64,000 nt of DNA. Origin: Sphingobacterium sp. GVS05A. GTDB taxonomy: Bacteria > Bacteroidota > Bacteroidia > Sphingobacteriales > Sphingobacteriaceae. Positions within the stretch are counted from its first letter, which is position 1. Each line of letters opens with the position of its first letter. Both the position numbers and the translations under genes were made by a program. The DNA lies in the NCBI RefSeq assembly GCF_019969845.1, contig NZ_JAHXYR010000001.1:806001-870000 (forward strand), read 5' to 3'. The notes beneath the pieces are model-generated. The model was not told the origin of the DNA, ran no database searches, and saw nothing but the letters and a program-made list of their open reading frames with translations. Positions 1 through 9,816 of the stretch are shown here, one piece after another.

Positions 1-1
1 C

Positions 2-445
2 CGGACAGATCCTCATTTTGTCATTGGTGCACGTACTGATGCCTTGGCTTCAGAGGGACTTGAACGTGCTTTGGAGCGGGCTGTGGCCTATAAAGAAGCC
101 GGTGCTGATTTTATTTTTGCAGAAGCCGTACATAACCTGGATCAATATATGCAATTCAGTAGAATAACTGGGCTTCCGATACTTGCCAACATTACGGAGT
201 TTGGACAGACACCTTTGTTTAATCTTGATGAACTTCGACATGCGGATGTGTCCATTGTGCTTTACCCCTTATCTGCATTCCGTGCAGCCAATAAGGCTGC
301 AACTGATGTGTATCAGCATATCCGCAAAGATGGTAGTCAGGCGGCTGTTATCGATCGCATGCAGACACGCGATGAGTTGTATCGGAGCATAGATTACTAT
401 GCTTACGAAGATCGCCTGGATCAATTGTTCAATACTAAATCATAA
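2..445 (+). CDS. prpB: Methylisocitrate lyase, C-terminal part (5' end outside window)
   Basis: Cleaves 2-methylisocitrate to pyruvate and succinate, the last step of the methylcitrate cycle for propionyl-CoA. The frame is open from base 2, so the gene is cut by the window edge; an in-frame TTG at 44 is internal, not a start. The 147 visible residues begin inside the PEP-mutase/isocitrate-lyase barrel: an ARTDA motif, then [11 protein letters not shown] and [11 protein letters not shown], all characteristic of PrpB. It is followed after 68 bp by prpC and then prpD in the same direction, the classic prpBCD order. Confidence is high from both sequence and context. Confidence 0.93.
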   Translation, partial: RTDPHFVIGARTDALASEGLERALERAVAYKEAGADFIFAEAVHNLDQYMQFSRITGLPILANITEFGQTPLFNLDELRHADVSIVLYPLSAFRAANKAATDVYQHIRKDGSQAAVIDRMQTRDELYRSIDYYAYEDRLDQLFNTKS

Positions 446-513
446 GAATCTCAAACCGAATGCAGGCGCGTACTTTACTGTTTAAAATATACGCCAATAA
501 ATAATATATTCCG

Positions 514-1665
514 ATGAAAGAGACAAACGATACTGGTTTTAAACCCAAAAAAAGCGTAGCACTTTCTGGTGTTCCTGCCGGAAATACAGCCTTGAGTACT
601 GTTGGAAAAAGTGGTAATGACCTCCATTATAGAGGTTATGATATTTTAGATCTGGCGCATCAGGCCACCTTTGAAGAGGTCGCCTATCTATTGATTTATG
701 GTAGCCTACCTACACAGGCACAACTAACTACCTATCAAAGCCAGTTACTGAGCCAGCGGGGCTTGCCCATTACGGTACAACAGGTGCTGAAACAGTTGCC
801 ATCTACTGCCCATGCGATGGATGTCTTGCGTACTTATGTTTCCTTTTTTGGGAGTGTAAATCCGGAAAAAGAAAATCATGCTTTAGCAGGTGCTAGAGAT
901 ATCGCCAATCGCTTGATGGCCTCCATGGCCTCGGCTTTACTGTATTGGTATCATTTTAGTCAAAATGGACGCGAAATTCAGGTCGAAACCGATGACAGCA
1001 CCCTAGGCGGGCATTTTCTACATCTGCTACATGGCAAAGCGCCTTCCGAATCCTGGATTCGGGCGATGCAGATTTCGCTTAATTTATATGCTGAACATGA
1101 GTTTAATGCTTCTACGTTTACCGCGAGGGTGATTGCAGGGACAGGATCCGATATGTACTCTTGCATCACTGGTGCAATCGGTGCATTACGTGGTCCCAAA
1201 CATGGTGGCGCCAATGAAGTCGCTTTTGAGATCCAGAGCCGCTACGCAAATGCTGATGAAGCCGAAGCCGATATTCGAAAACGGTTGGAAAATAAAGAAG
1301 TTATTATCGGTTTCGGACATCCTGTCTATACCATCTCGGATCCAAGGAATCAGGTGATTAAACAGGTCGCCAAGGAATTATCAGAAGAGGCTGGTGATAT
1401 GACGCTTTACCTGATTGCCGAGCGGCTGGAAAAGGTGATGTGGGAAGAAAAACGGATGTTCCCCAATTTAGATTGGTATTCAGCAGTTTCTTATCACCTG
1501 ATGGGGATTCCGACCGAAATGTTCACACCGCTGTTTGTGCTTTCGCGTATCACGGGCTGGTCTGCCCACGTCTTTGAACAACGTCAAGATGGAAAAATCA
1601 TTCGGCCGAGTGCAAATTATATCGGTCCCGATGACCGACCTTTCGTACCCATCTCCGCGAGATAG
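514..1665 (+). CDS. prpC: 2-methylcitrate synthase (citrate synthase family)
   Basis: Condenses propionyl-CoA with oxaloacetate to 2-methylcitrate. At 383 aa it has the short PrpC/citrate-synthase-II length. Landmarks are LHYRGYDI near residue 37, H195 in EHEFNAST, H230 in PKHGG, catalytic H269 in GFGHPVY and D320 in NLDWYSA, so the full active-site set is present. The ATG at 514 is the first start after prpB. The position between prpB and prpD makes methylcitrate synthase more likely than the TCA-cycle citrate synthase, although such enzymes often accept both acyl-CoAs. Confidence 0.95.
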   Translation: MKETNDTGFKPKKSVALSGVPAGNTALSTVGKSGNDLHYRGYDILDLAHQATFEEVAYLLIYGSLPTQAQLTTYQSQLLSQRGLPITVQQVLKQLPSTAHAMDVLRTYVSFFGSVNPEKENHALAGARDIANRLMASMASALLYWYHFSQNGREIQVETDDSTLGGHFLHLLHGKAPSESWIRAMQISLNLYAEHEFNASTFTARVIAGTGSDMYSCITGAIGALRGPKHGGANEVAFEIQSRYANADEAEADIRKRLENKEVIIGFGHPVYTISDPRNQVIKQVAKELSEEAGDMTLYLIAERLEKVMWEEKRMFPNLDWYSAVSYHLMGIPTEMFTPLFVLSRITGWSAHVFEQRQDGKIIRPSANYIGPDDRPFVPISAR

Positions 1666-1817
1666 TACAATAAAACGTATAGTGTGAAAAATAAAACGGA
1701 AAGAAATCGCTTGCATCTCGCATTGAAGGAACAGTGTTGTGTTTTTTTGATCATTGCTGCAAATGCTTCCAGAAAAAATAAATTGAAAAGAACAACAGCC
1801 TTATAAGAAATAAAATA

Positions 1818-3269
1818 ATGAGTTCAACGATATCAAATGAAAGACCACAGCCAGATCAGGTTCTGGTGGCTATTGTGGATTACGTGTTAAATTACAAGAT
1901 CGAAAGTAAAGTTGCATGGAATACAGCTTTTTACTGTTTTCTGGATACCATAGGCTGTGGGTTGGAAGCGCTGACCTACCCGGCCTGTACCAAATTACTG
2001 GGGCCTGTTGTGCCCGGTACGATTGTTCCCAATGGCGCAAAAGTACCCGGAACGAATTATCAACTGGATCCCATACAGGCGGCTTTTAATATTGGTGCCA
2101 TCGTTCGCTGGTTGGATTTTAACGATACCTGGTTAGCTGCGGAATGGGGACATCCATCGGACAATCTTGGAGGTATTTTGGCTACTGCGGACTGGCTGAG
2201 CAGAACACAGGTTGCGAAAGGGGAGAAACCCCTAAAGGCAAAACAGGTGCTTGAAGCGATGATTATGGCACATGAGGTTCAAGGCGTATTAGCACTTGAA
2301 AATTCCTTTAATAAAGTGGGGTTAGATCACGTAATTTTGGTAAAGGTGGCTTCTACAGCCGTTGTTGGTAAGCTTTTGGGCCTCAGTCGGGACGAATTGC
2401 TCAATGCGGTTTCATTGGCCTTTGTCGACGGACAGGCTTTGCGCACCTATCGCCATGCGCCTAATACAGGGAGTCGTAAATCTTGGGCTGCCGGAGATGC
2501 AACTTCGCGTGCCGTACGCCTTGCTTTAATTGCACAAACGGGTGAAATGGGGTATCCATCGGTGTTAACAGCACCGGTATGGGGTTTCTATGACGTTTCA
2601 TTTAAAGGCAACCCATTTAAATTTCAGCGCGATTATGGATCTTATGTGATGGAGAATATTCTATTTAAGATTTCTTTCCCGGCTGAATTTCACGCACAGA
2701 CCGCAGCCGAAGCAGCAATGCAGTTGCACCAGCAGTTAAAAGAATTTGGAAAAAGCAGTGATGATATTGAGCGTGTTACCATTCGTACACATGAAGCTGC
2801 AATTCGAATCATCGACAAGAAGGGACCGTTGCATAATCCGGCTGATCGGGATCACTGTATCCAATATATGGTTGCCGTACCTTTAATCTTTGGCCGTTTG
2901 ACAGCGGAGGATTATGAAAACCATATTGCACTGGACCCACGTATTGATGCACTGCGGGACAAAATTTTCTGTGTTGAAGATCCTCAGTTTACAATTGATT
3001 ATCATGATCCACAAAAACGAGCGATCTCAAATGCCCTGACGGTGGTATTAAAGGATGGAACAGTATTGCCGGAGCTGGTGGTGGAATATCCGATTGGACA
3101 TCCGAGACGTCGGCAGGAGGGAATTCCTAAATTGATTGAAAAGTATAAAACGAATCTTGCCCGTGTATTTTCTGAAAAACAGCAAAAACAATTGCTTGAG
3201 GTAACTTTGGATTACGATACCTTTATTGACCTGGATGTATCCGAACTGATGGATCTCCTTGCCCGCTAA
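1818..3269 (+). CDS. prpD: 2-methylcitrate dehydratase (MmgE/PrpD family)
   Basis: Dehydrates 2-methylcitrate toward 2-methyl-cis-aconitate. The 483-aa length matches PrpD. It carries the MmgE/PrpD N-terminal helical domain, with [12 protein letters not shown] near residue 41, [10 protein letters not shown] near 97 and [12 protein letters not shown] near 110, and the C-terminal domain with [14 protein letters not shown]. It follows prpC after 152 bp that contain no other ORF and is the last gene of the run, with a strong hairpin just after the stop. No separate aconitase (acnD/prpF) is seen, consistent with the iron-sulfur-free PrpD route. Confidence 0.95.
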   Translation: MSSTISNERPQPDQVLVAIVDYVLNYKIESKVAWNTAFYCFLDTIGCGLEALTYPACTKLLGPVVPGTIVPNGAKVPGTNYQLDPIQAAFNIGAIVRWLDFNDTWLAAEWGHPSDNLGGILATADWLSRTQVAKGEKPLKAKQVLEAMIMAHEVQGVLALENSFNKVGLDHVILVKVASTAVVGKLLGLSRDELLNAVSLAFVDGQALRTYRHAPNTGSRKSWAAGDATSRAVRLALIAQTGEMGYPSVLTAPVWGFYDVSFKGNPFKFQRDYGSYVMENILFKISFPAEFHAQTAAEAAMQLHQQLKEFGKSSDDIERVTIRTHEAAIRIIDKKGPLHNPADRDHCIQYMVAVPLIFGRLTAEDYENHIALDPRIDALRDKIFCVEDPQFTIDYHDPQKRAISNALTVVLKDGTVLPELVVEYPIGHPRRRQEGIPKLIEKYKTNLARVFSEKQQKQLLEVTLDYDTFIDLDVSELMDLLAR

Positions 3270-3277
3270 ATAAAAAT

Positions 3278-3316
3278 GTCATTGATCGATAGTACTCACT
3301 ACTATCGATCAATGAC
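3278..3316. terminator. Hairpin terminator between prpD and fadJ
   Basis: Perfect 17-bp inverted repeat (3278-3294 with 3300-3316) around a 5-nt loop, starting 8 bp after the prpD stop and followed by a short T-rich stretch. It probably ends the prp transcript. The convergent fadJ gene ends at 3488, so it may also stop read-through from that side. Confidence 0.75.
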
Positions 3317-3487
3317 TTTCTTAGATATCTTATTTAATGGATGAGTTTTAGGCAAATACAAACGACTTGTTTGATCTCCGAGGTTCGTGCTAAAGTGCTT
3401 CGGTTCAATTTAGAAATTGTTTCCTGGTTATTCGAGAACGGTGTCTGATATACACTTGCTTCTTGGTGAATATATAACTGTTTCAGT

Positions 3488-5602
3488 TTAGGATTTCTTT
3501 CCTAGCCAATTGGAATAAAAACCTGTATAAAATTTAAAATTACTGTCAGCATATTCTATTAACGAACGGGGGACTTCCCATTGTTCACCCAGGTGTAGAA
3601 ATGACTGGCATTCCCGTACAAAGACAGGAAGGCTTGTAAGGTCGATATGTCCAAATACACCACCGGTATGTGCTGCATAGCCTACACCGAGGATAGAGCC
3701 GATATCACCATCAATGGGTTGTTCCAATACACCTTCTTCGAGACAACGGTAGCTATCAAGGGCCATGACATGAAGGAGCCTTTTTTGTATTATTCCAGAG
3801 GAAGGGGATTCTCCTGATGTAGGTAGTGCGGGGTTCTGCCAGACTGTTTTCGTTCTGGAAGCTGCATCATAATCATAGAATCCATGGCCGGATTTTCTAC
3901 CTTTTCTGCCATTTTTAATCATTTTGCTTAAATGGGCATACGCACGTCGCTGACTGTTATGCAATGCTGGAAACTGATCGTAGACATGCAGCATCAGTTC
4001 CAATGAAATTTCATCGAGTACCGCTAATGGACCAACAGCAAATCCGGCCTGTATTGCTTCGTCTTCAATCTGACTTGCAGGAATACCTTCCAGCAACATG
4101 GTGATCGCCTCTAGTAGGTAATTGAAGAAAATACGGGATGTAAAGAATCCGGGGCCGTCATGTACAACAATAGGAATCTTACTGAGACGCAAAGCGATTG
4201 CAATTGCTTTTTGTAATGTTACCTGATCGGTCTGAGTACCGCAGATAATTTCGACCAATGGCATGCGATCCACAGGGGAGAAGAAATGCATGCCGATAAA
4301 ACGCTCTGGCCGATCCGTTGCGGCTGCCAAAGTAGTAATGGGCAACGACGTTGTATTGGATGCGAAAAAGCCATTTTGGGCAAGATAGGGAAGGCTTTGT
4401 CGGGTTACTTCAGCTTTTAACTCCAGGTCTTCAAATACCGCTTCAATAATAAGGTCAGCATCGACAAGATCAGCAACTTGGTCAGTGGGTTGAATATTGG
4501 CTAAAAGCGTCTGTTGTTGTAAGCTATTTATCTGGCCCTGTGCAAGTAATTTATCACAAAGTTTGGCAGAATAAGCTTTTCCCTGCTCCGCCTGAGTCCT
4601 GTTCACATCTTTTAAAACAACGGAAATGCCTGCTCTGGCGGCTTCATAGGCTATGCCGGATCCCATCATACCTGCACCCAGGATTCCTATTTTTTTGATT
4701 GCATAGGTGCCGAGTGATTTGATACGGTCACGATGTTGTGCCTGTAGTATGCCTTCATGCAGTGTCCTGACCATGTGCAGCGGCTCAGGGGTATTTAATA
4801 CCTTATGATATAGCTTTGCCTCGGCCTCCACAGCTTCTGTTAAAGACAGCGATTGGCTTGTTTTTAATAACTGTATAACAGCATTGGTGCCGGGTAACAA
4901 TCCTCTTGTTTTCTTTAAAACAGCAGCGCAAGCTTCTTCAAATTCGGCGGAGACTGCTGTTGGGCTGGGGGTGGAAATGCTGGTTTTTGAATTTTCAAGA
5001 ATCCAGTTCTTTGCCAGCACTAGGCTCTGCTCGCTATCTGTTGTTATATCATTCACCAAACCCAGTTCAAGAGCCTCTTTTTTTGAGATCAGTTTTGCTT
5101 GGGTCAACAGGTTCAACGCCGCAGTAGAACCTACAAGTTGAGCTAAGGTAATGGTCGCCGCAAAGCCGGTAAATAGGCCGAATTTACTCTCTGGGAAGCC
5201 CAGTTTTATCGGTGGACCTGCAATACGGTAGTCTGACCATAGCATTGTTGCTAAACCGATGCCCGTGCAGTTGTTATCCAAGATCGATACAATAGGTTTG
5301 CCCAAAGTCTTCCATTGCAATGCCTTCCAGGTGGTTTTCTGTATGATCTCGGGATCGAGTTGACCATTGGAAACCTGATCAAATAATCGGATGTAATCGG
5401 TCTGCTTGTTATTTAGCGGACAGGTATAGATCAATCCGCGGACTTCTTTTTCATTTAGTACACGAGCCACCAGGTCGACAAACTCCTGTATACGGTCAAG
5501 AATTGTTGACTCCTCGGTCGCTGCATCTGTCAATGGTTTTATGGTGACAATATGTTGATTGTCCTGTTCGATATGAAAAAATGGGTGTACCTGATAATTC
5601 AT
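3488..5602 (-). CDS. fadJ: FadJ-like enoyl-CoA hydratase / 3-hydroxyacyl-CoA dehydrogenase with degenerate crotonase half
   Basis: Beta-oxidation bifunctional protein, 704 aa, close to FadB/FadJ length. The N-terminal crotonase domain spans about residues 15-270. The dehydrogenase half starts near 302 with GAGMMG (309-314) and keeps S415 in SNTTS, H439 in GMHFFSP and E451. In the crotonase half, the second catalytic Glu is present (E138 in FPESK) but the first, in the usual GGGxE motif, aligns with Ala118, and the usual GAD oxyanion motif is absent. Dehydrogenase activity is therefore well supported, hydratase activity less so. It lies 31 bp downstream of the acyl-CoA dehydrogenase in one operon. 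Confidence 0.88.
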   Translation of the reverse strand: MNYQVHPFFHIEQDNQHIVTIKPLTDAATEESTILDRIQEFVDLVARVLNEKEVRGLIYTCPLNNKQTDYIRLFDQVSNGQLDPEIIQKTTWKALQWKTLGKPIVSILDNNCTGIGLATMLWSDYRIAGPPIKLGFPESKFGLFTGFAATITLAQLVGSTAALNLLTQAKLISKKEALELGLVNDITTDSEQSLVLAKNWILENSKTSISTPSPTAVSAEFEEACAAVLKKTRGLLPGTNAVIQLLKTSQSLSLTEAVEAEAKLYHKVLNTPEPLHMVRTLHEGILQAQHRDRIKSLGTYAIKKIGILGAGMMGSGIAYEAARAGISVVLKDVNRTQAEQGKAYSAKLCDKLLAQGQINSLQQQTLLANIQPTDQVADLVDADLIIEAVFEDLELKAEVTRQSLPYLAQNGFFASNTTSLPITTLAAATDRPERFIGMHFFSPVDRMPLVEIICGTQTDQVTLQKAIAIALRLSKIPIVVHDGPGFFTSRIFFNYLLEAITMLLEGIPASQIEDEAIQAGFAVGPLAVLDEISLELMLHVYDQFPALHNSQRRAYAHLSKMIKNGRKGRKSGHGFYDYDAASRTKTVWQNPALPTSGESPSSGIIQKRLLHVMALDSYRCLEEGVLEQPIDGDIGSILGVGYAAHTGGVFGHIDLTSLPVFVRECQSFLHLGEQWEVPRSLIEYADSNFKFYTGFYSNWLGKKS

Positions 5603-5633
5603 TATGCTGAACTGCGTTTAATATTGAAAATGT

Positions 5634-6812
5634 TTAAGTTAAGCTGGGTTTGTTTGATTGATAGTTAACCTTGTCAATCGTCATCTTGGCAATGATTTCC
5701 AGCATAATCTCGGATGTCCCACCAATGATTGTCCCGACCCGTACATCCCGATATAGACGGGCGATTTTGTAATCTTCGGTGAATCCATAGCCCCCAAATA
5801 ACTGAAGACATTGGCTTACAACCTGTACGGCAAGCTCGCTGGCTTGCAGTTTGGCTATGGAACAATCCTGAACAGCATATTCACCTTGATTTTGGAGATC
5901 GCAGCACTGATAGACAAAAGCCCTGGTAGTTGCGATATCGGCTGCCATCTGGGCAATACGGTGACGAATCGTCTGAAACTCCTGGATCTTTTTGCCGAAT
6001 GCCTCCCGCTGACCAATATATTCAAGGGTGTACTGTAATGCGGAATCCGCTGTAGCCAGACTATGTATGGCAGCGGTCAAACGTTCCAATTGCAATCCGG
6101 CCATTAAATAAAGAAAACCATCACCTTCCTTTCCAATCAGATTGGAAACAGGTACTTTGACCTGATCGAAACCTAATTCGGCAGTATCCGAGGCATGCCA
6201 GCCTAATTTGTTGATTTTATTTGCCGAAACACCTTCGGCATGTCTTTCTATCAGTAACAGGCTGATGCCTTTTGTTCCTTTTTCCGGATCGGTTTTAACA
6301 GCAGTAATAAAAAAGTCGCCGTAGTAACCATTGGTGATAAACGTTTTGGAGCCATTGACAATATAATGATCGCCCGATCGGACGGCAGTCGTTTTGATCT
6401 GTTTGACATCAGACCCCGCCCCAGGTTCGGTGATAGCAACGGCACTCACCATGTCACCGGAGATCACCGGTCTAAGGTAATGTTGCTTGAGTTCCTCAGA
6501 TGCATATTTTAATAGATAGGGAGCTGACATGTATTGGGTGACCAGAGCAGATATCGTGAATCCCCCCGAAAAACAATGAGATAGTTCTTCGCACAAAATC
6601 ATCGAATAGTAAAAATCCAGATCCAGGCCACCGTACTCTTCCGGGTAGTTGAGTCCCATAAAACCCATGTCACCCATTTTCTTCCAAATACTTCGATCTA
6701 TTTCACCCTGTTGTTCCCATTGATCTACATGAGGGATGATTTCTTTGTGAATAAATGCCCGAATGGTTTCGCGAAAAATCTGATGTTCAGCTGTGAGTTT
6801 GCTTGCCTGCAT
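5634..6812 (-). CDS. Acyl-CoA dehydrogenase
   Basis: FAD enzyme that introduces the first double bond in acyl-CoA oxidation; 392 aa, standard length. The N-terminal helical domain is followed by the mid-domain signature AITEPGAGSDV (126-135) and the C-terminal FGGYGFTEDY and GGTSEIM motifs. The position of the SCAD/MCAD catalytic Glu is Gly here. E243 in LQLERL matches the alternative catalytic Glu of isovaleryl- and long-chain acyl-CoA dehydrogenases, so a branched or long-chain substrate is suggested. First gene of an operon with the FadJ-like protein. Confidence 0.93.
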   Translation of the reverse strand: MQASKLTAEHQIFRETIRAFIHKEIIPHVDQWEQQGEIDRSIWKKMGDMGFMGLNYPEEYGGLDLDFYYSMILCEELSHCFSGGFTISALVTQYMSAPYLLKYASEELKQHYLRPVISGDMVSAVAITEPGAGSDVKQIKTTAVRSGDHYIVNGSKTFITNGYYGDFFITAVKTDPEKGTKGISLLLIERHAEGVSANKINKLGWHASDTAELGFDQVKVPVSNLIGKEGDGFLYLMAGLQLERLTAAIHSLATADSALQYTLEYIGQREAFGKKIQEFQTIRHRIAQMAADIATTRAFVYQCCDLQNQGEYAVQDCSIAKLQASELAVQVVSQCLQLFGGYGFTEDYKIARLYRDVRVGTIIGGTSEIMLEIIAKMTIDKVNYQSNKPSLT

Positions 6813-7195
6813 AATTGTTTATTTTACTTTTGGTTATTGGTTTCAGTTACATGATTGCGGACTGAAAACGATTTGTCTTTTGCTTTATCTTGGCATAACA
6901 TCGCCCTCGTTAAAAAGAGCGGAATGTCTAACCGAATTTAGCGAAAAGCGTTGGCTTTTCTGCAAATATTTATTGTTTATTTTTTATAAAATAGATTATG
7001 TAGGGAACTTTTTACCTTGTTTTTTTTCTATTTATTTTGTTTTGGCCTAAAAAATAAAATAAGAGGGTTCGCTTGTTTGTGTTATATTTTTTATCTTTAG
7101 GAAAGGAATGATACCAGTTTTGGCTGATGAATCCTCAGTTGAATCGGGTCGCAAGTCTATTGAATTCAAGAAAAAACAATTATAAACAGAATAAC
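6813..7195. other. Divergent intergenic region between acyl-CoA dehydrogenase and thiolase
   Basis: About 380 bp, AT-rich, between divergent beta-oxidation genes, so promoters for both should lie here. I see no exact TTTG-N19-TAnnTTTG match and no clear palindrome. An 85-codon ORF overlapping the dehydrogenase start has no recognisable protein character. Confidence 0.5.
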
Positions 7196-8374
7196 ATGTC
7201 AAAAAGTGTATTTATCGTTGCGGCAAAGCGTACGCCAATAGGAAGTTTTGGAGGTGGGTTATCATCGGTTGCGGCGACAGCGCTGGGCGCTCATGCTGTA
7301 CGTGCTGTATTGGATGAGACTGGGGTTGCTGCAGATCAAGTAGATGAAATTCTGATCGGTAGCGTTCTGCAGGCCGATTTGGGGCAAGCTCCCGCCCGTC
7401 AGGTTGCAAGGCTTGCCGGCTTACCTGATCAAGTAACAGCGACTACAGTAAATAAAGTCTGTGCCAGTGGAATGAAAGCCATCGCTTTAGCCGCACAATC
7501 TATTTTGTTGGGGGATGCCGATGTTGTCATTGCCGGAGGTATGGAAAACATGAGTAAAGTTCCTTATTATGCGAACACGATGCGTTGGGGCGCCAAGTTC
7601 GGTGGCCAGAGTTTCGTTGATGGCTTGCAAAGGGACGGTTTAAGTGATGCCTATTCAAATGAACCAATGGGCAATTTTGCTGAATTATGTGCCGAGAAAT
7701 ATGCTATTGGTCGGGCCGAACAGGATGAGTATGCGATTAATTCCTATAAGAGGAGCCTGGAGGCTTGGCAGAAGAATAAATTCATCAAGGAGGTCATTCC
7801 CGTCGTTATTCAAGGGCGCAAGGGTGAGCAGATAATCTCCAGGGATGAGGAGTTTTCACAGGTCAATTTTGATAAGATCCCCGAATTAAAACCTGCTTTT
7901 AAGAAAGATGGAACAGTAACGGCCGCAAATGCATCCACATTAAGCGATGGGGCGGCTGCGGTATTATTAATGAGTGCTGAGAAGGTGAAAGAACTGGGGT
8001 TGCAACCATTGGCCGAAATCATAGCCTATGCTGATGCAGAACAAGCGCCAGAATGGTTTACGACAAGTCCCGCTATAGTAACGGAAAAGGTCTTGAAAAA
8101 GGCTGGACTAACCAAAGATGATATTGACTATTTTGAATTTAATGAAGCTTTCTCTGTTGTAGCACTCGCAAACGCTAAAATTCTGGATATTCCAATGCGT
8201 AAAGTGAATATCTATGGGGGGGCAGTTTCGCTCGGTCATCCATTGGGTTGTTCCGGAGCGAGAATAGTCGTCACCTTGACGAGCATTTTACAACAGGAAG
8301 GCGGGACAATCGGCCTTGCTGCAATTTGCAACGGTGGAGGTGGTGCTTCGGGAATGATTATAAAAAAACTATAA
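7196..8374 (+). CDS. Acetyl-CoA C-acetyltransferase (thiolase)
   Basis: Catalyses acetyl-CoA/acetoacetyl-CoA interconversion or the thiolytic step of beta-oxidation. With the ATG at 7196 the protein is 392 aa, the normal thiolase size; a start at 7127 would add 23 residues with no family similarity. C89 (NKVCASGMKAI) is the acyl nucleophile, with the NEAF motif, H348 in GHPLGCSG and C378 in CNGGGGASGM completing the catalytic set. It is divergent from the dehydrogenase/FadJ operon and likely supplies its thiolase. Chain-length preference cannot be read from sequence; the set resembles AtoB/PhaA. Confidence 0.95.
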   Translation: MSKSVFIVAAKRTPIGSFGGGLSSVAATALGAHAVRAVLDETGVAADQVDEILIGSVLQADLGQAPARQVARLAGLPDQVTATTVNKVCASGMKAIALAAQSILLGDADVVIAGGMENMSKVPYYANTMRWGAKFGGQSFVDGLQRDGLSDAYSNEPMGNFAELCAEKYAIGRAEQDEYAINSYKRSLEAWQKNKFIKEVIPVVIQGRKGEQIISRDEEFSQVNFDKIPELKPAFKKDGTVTAANASTLSDGAAAVLLMSAEKVKELGLQPLAEIIAYADAEQAPEWFTTSPAIVTEKVLKKAGLTKDDIDYFEFNEAFSVVALANAKILDIPMRKVNIYGGAVSLGHPLGCSGARIVVTLTSILQQEGGTIGLAAICNGGGGASGMIIKKL

Positions 8375-8380
8375 TGCTTT

Positions 8381-8422
8381 GTCCAGATAGGTATTTATTT
8401 TAAAGTAAGTACTTATCTGGAC
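8381..8422. terminator. Hairpin after thiolase gene
   Basis: 13-bp stem (8381-8393 with 8410-8422, one G-T pair) with a 16-nt loop, just after the thiolase stop and before the convergent gene ending at 8471. There is no long T-run, so terminator function is probable, not certain. Confidence 0.55.
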
Positions 8423-8470
8423 GAAGTCTATTGTTTGGTTGATGACAATGTGCCAGAACATTGATTGAGG

Positions 8471-8689
8471 TTATTCCTCATAAAGGCGACTTGCCTCAAC
8501 GCCATGAAGTGCAAGTTCAGACTCTATCTCGGTCGGATTGAGTCGGATGCCTTCAATGGTTAACAGGTTGTAAATAGAATCCAGATCTATTTTCCATTCA
8601 TGGATACCATTTAATTTTTCAACAGCTTGTTTGATCTTGTCCACAAGACTGGGATGTTGTGCATTAGTTTCGAAAATGAGCTTTTCCAT
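8471..8689 (-). CDS. Small HMA-like domain protein without CxxC (hypothetical)
   Basis: 72-aa protein starting MEKLIFETNAQHP. The alternating pattern (beta strand, helix VDKIKQAVEKL, strand EWKIDLD, strand NLLTIEG, helix PTEIESELALHG) fits the beta-alpha-beta-beta-alpha-beta ferredoxin-like fold of heavy-metal-associated domains, but it contains no cysteine. It therefore probably does not bind copper in the usual way. It is monocistronic with convergent and divergent neighbours that do not suggest a role. Being a real gene is supported by its conserved-looking fold pattern and a clean ATG; function is unknown. Confidence 0.7.
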   Translation of the reverse strand: MEKLIFETNAQHPSLVDKIKQAVEKLNGIHEWKIDLDSIYNLLTIEGIRLNPTEIESELALHGVEASRLYEE

Positions 8690-9081
8690 CGTGTTTCATA
8701 TTAGGCCCGATTAGAACAAATCAGGCAGGTTTAACCAAAATAGCGTAGACAATCATTTGATCGGCTAATTACAATACTCTCAATATAAGAAGAATAATCT
8801 GAAATTAATAGTTTAAAGTGACTAAATTGTAATGAAACTGTTAATTTTTGTAATCAATACCTGCAAATTTTGTAGTTAATAAATCGCATTTTTTGTGCTG
8901 TGTTTTGAGTGGTATTGTCGGCTGAAAGGCGGGTTTACCCAAGTTTTGTATAAGGGAATCTTCTTAACGGATTTAAGTAGAACTTGTGTGAAAGAAACCT
9001 GCAGCTAATAGAAGGAAGATCACTTAGATCCTGTTTCATTTTTCGTTGCTAATAAAATTTTAATTAAGTTTGAGCGGAATC
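8690..9081. other. Divergent intergenic region upstream of LytS-type kinase
   Basis: About 390 AT-rich bases between the small HMA-like gene and the kinase. Several TTTTTG/TTTTG runs are present (around 8847, 8873 and 8890) but none has an exact TAnnTTTG partner at the expected spacing. I see no tRNA, repeat or supportable ORF. Confidence 0.45.
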
Positions 9082-9816
9082 ATGACTACTGAACTTTCCA
9101 ATATAATTATCATATTGCTGCTTGTAGCAGTCGTTGTCCTGTTGATTTTGTATTTATTATTAATACAGAAATACAAAAAGCTCAGGGCGGAAGAGCGAAG
9201 GCATCAGGAACTTTTTAAACGGATGGATAATGAGCAGATGGATCATGTGCATCGCAATCGATTAAACCCACATTTGCTCAAAAATTCGCTCAATGGTATC
9301 CTTTCCCACGCTTATCAAACCTACTATACGATGGATAAACTGGCTATGGTGTTGGATTATGTGTTATATGAAAGTGAAGAGGAGCTGGTATCTCCAAAAG
9401 CGGAGATCGAGTTTGCCCGTAATTTAATTGAAGTCAATAAGGTAAAGTTGAGTCCTTTGTTTGATATGCGGGTTAAATTTGATATTGATGAATTGAACGA
9501 ATCATTATTGGAACGCCCTTCACTGGTGCCATTGATGACTGTAGACCTCATCGAAAATGCATTTAAGCATGCGGATTTTCACCATCCTGACTCTTTTATT
9601 TCAATTGTACTTAGCTTTCGCAATGGTCTGCTAGAATTGACTGTCAGCAATAAAATATCGAAGCGCTCACCCTTGTATAAAACCAAAGGTGGAATAGGCA
9701 GTAAGACATTGGAGGAACGGCTGATGCTATATTATCCAGATAAGCACGAATTAAAGCGCTTTGTAGAAAATGATGTCTATAATGCTTACCTTCAGATCCG
9801 ATTGTATGAGAATTGA
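9082..9816 (+). CDS. LytS-type sensor histidine kinase
   Basis: Membrane-anchored histidine kinase of the LytS/YehU class. Starting at the ATG at 9082 (a TTG at 9070 is also in frame) it is 244 aa: one TM segment (about 7-29), a short coiled linker, the His_kinase motif LNPHLLKNSLN with phospho-acceptor H64, and an ATPase domain with N-box DLIENAFKH (155-163). There is no periplasmic sensory domain, so it likely senses within the membrane or through a partner. Its stop overlaps the start of the LytTR regulator by 11 bp, which pairs them as one two-component system. Confidence 0.88.
   Translation: MTTELSNIIIILLLVAVVVLLILYLLLIQKYKKLRAEERRHQELFKRMDNEQMDHVHRNRLNPHLLKNSLNGILSHAYQTYYTMDKLAMVLDYVLYESEEELVSPKAEIEFARNLIEVNKVKLSPLFDMRVKFDIDELNESLLERPSLVPLMTVDLIENAFKHADFHHPDSFISIVLSFRNGLLELTVSNKISKRSPLYKTKGGIGSKTLEERLMLYYPDKHELKRFVENDVYNAYLQIRLYEN

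Noticed and set aside
6793..7050. 85-codon plus-strand ORF in the dehydrogenase/thiolase gap
   Set aside because: Overlaps the acyl-CoA dehydrogenase start; low-complexity AT-driven Phe/Leu/Ile content without family signal.
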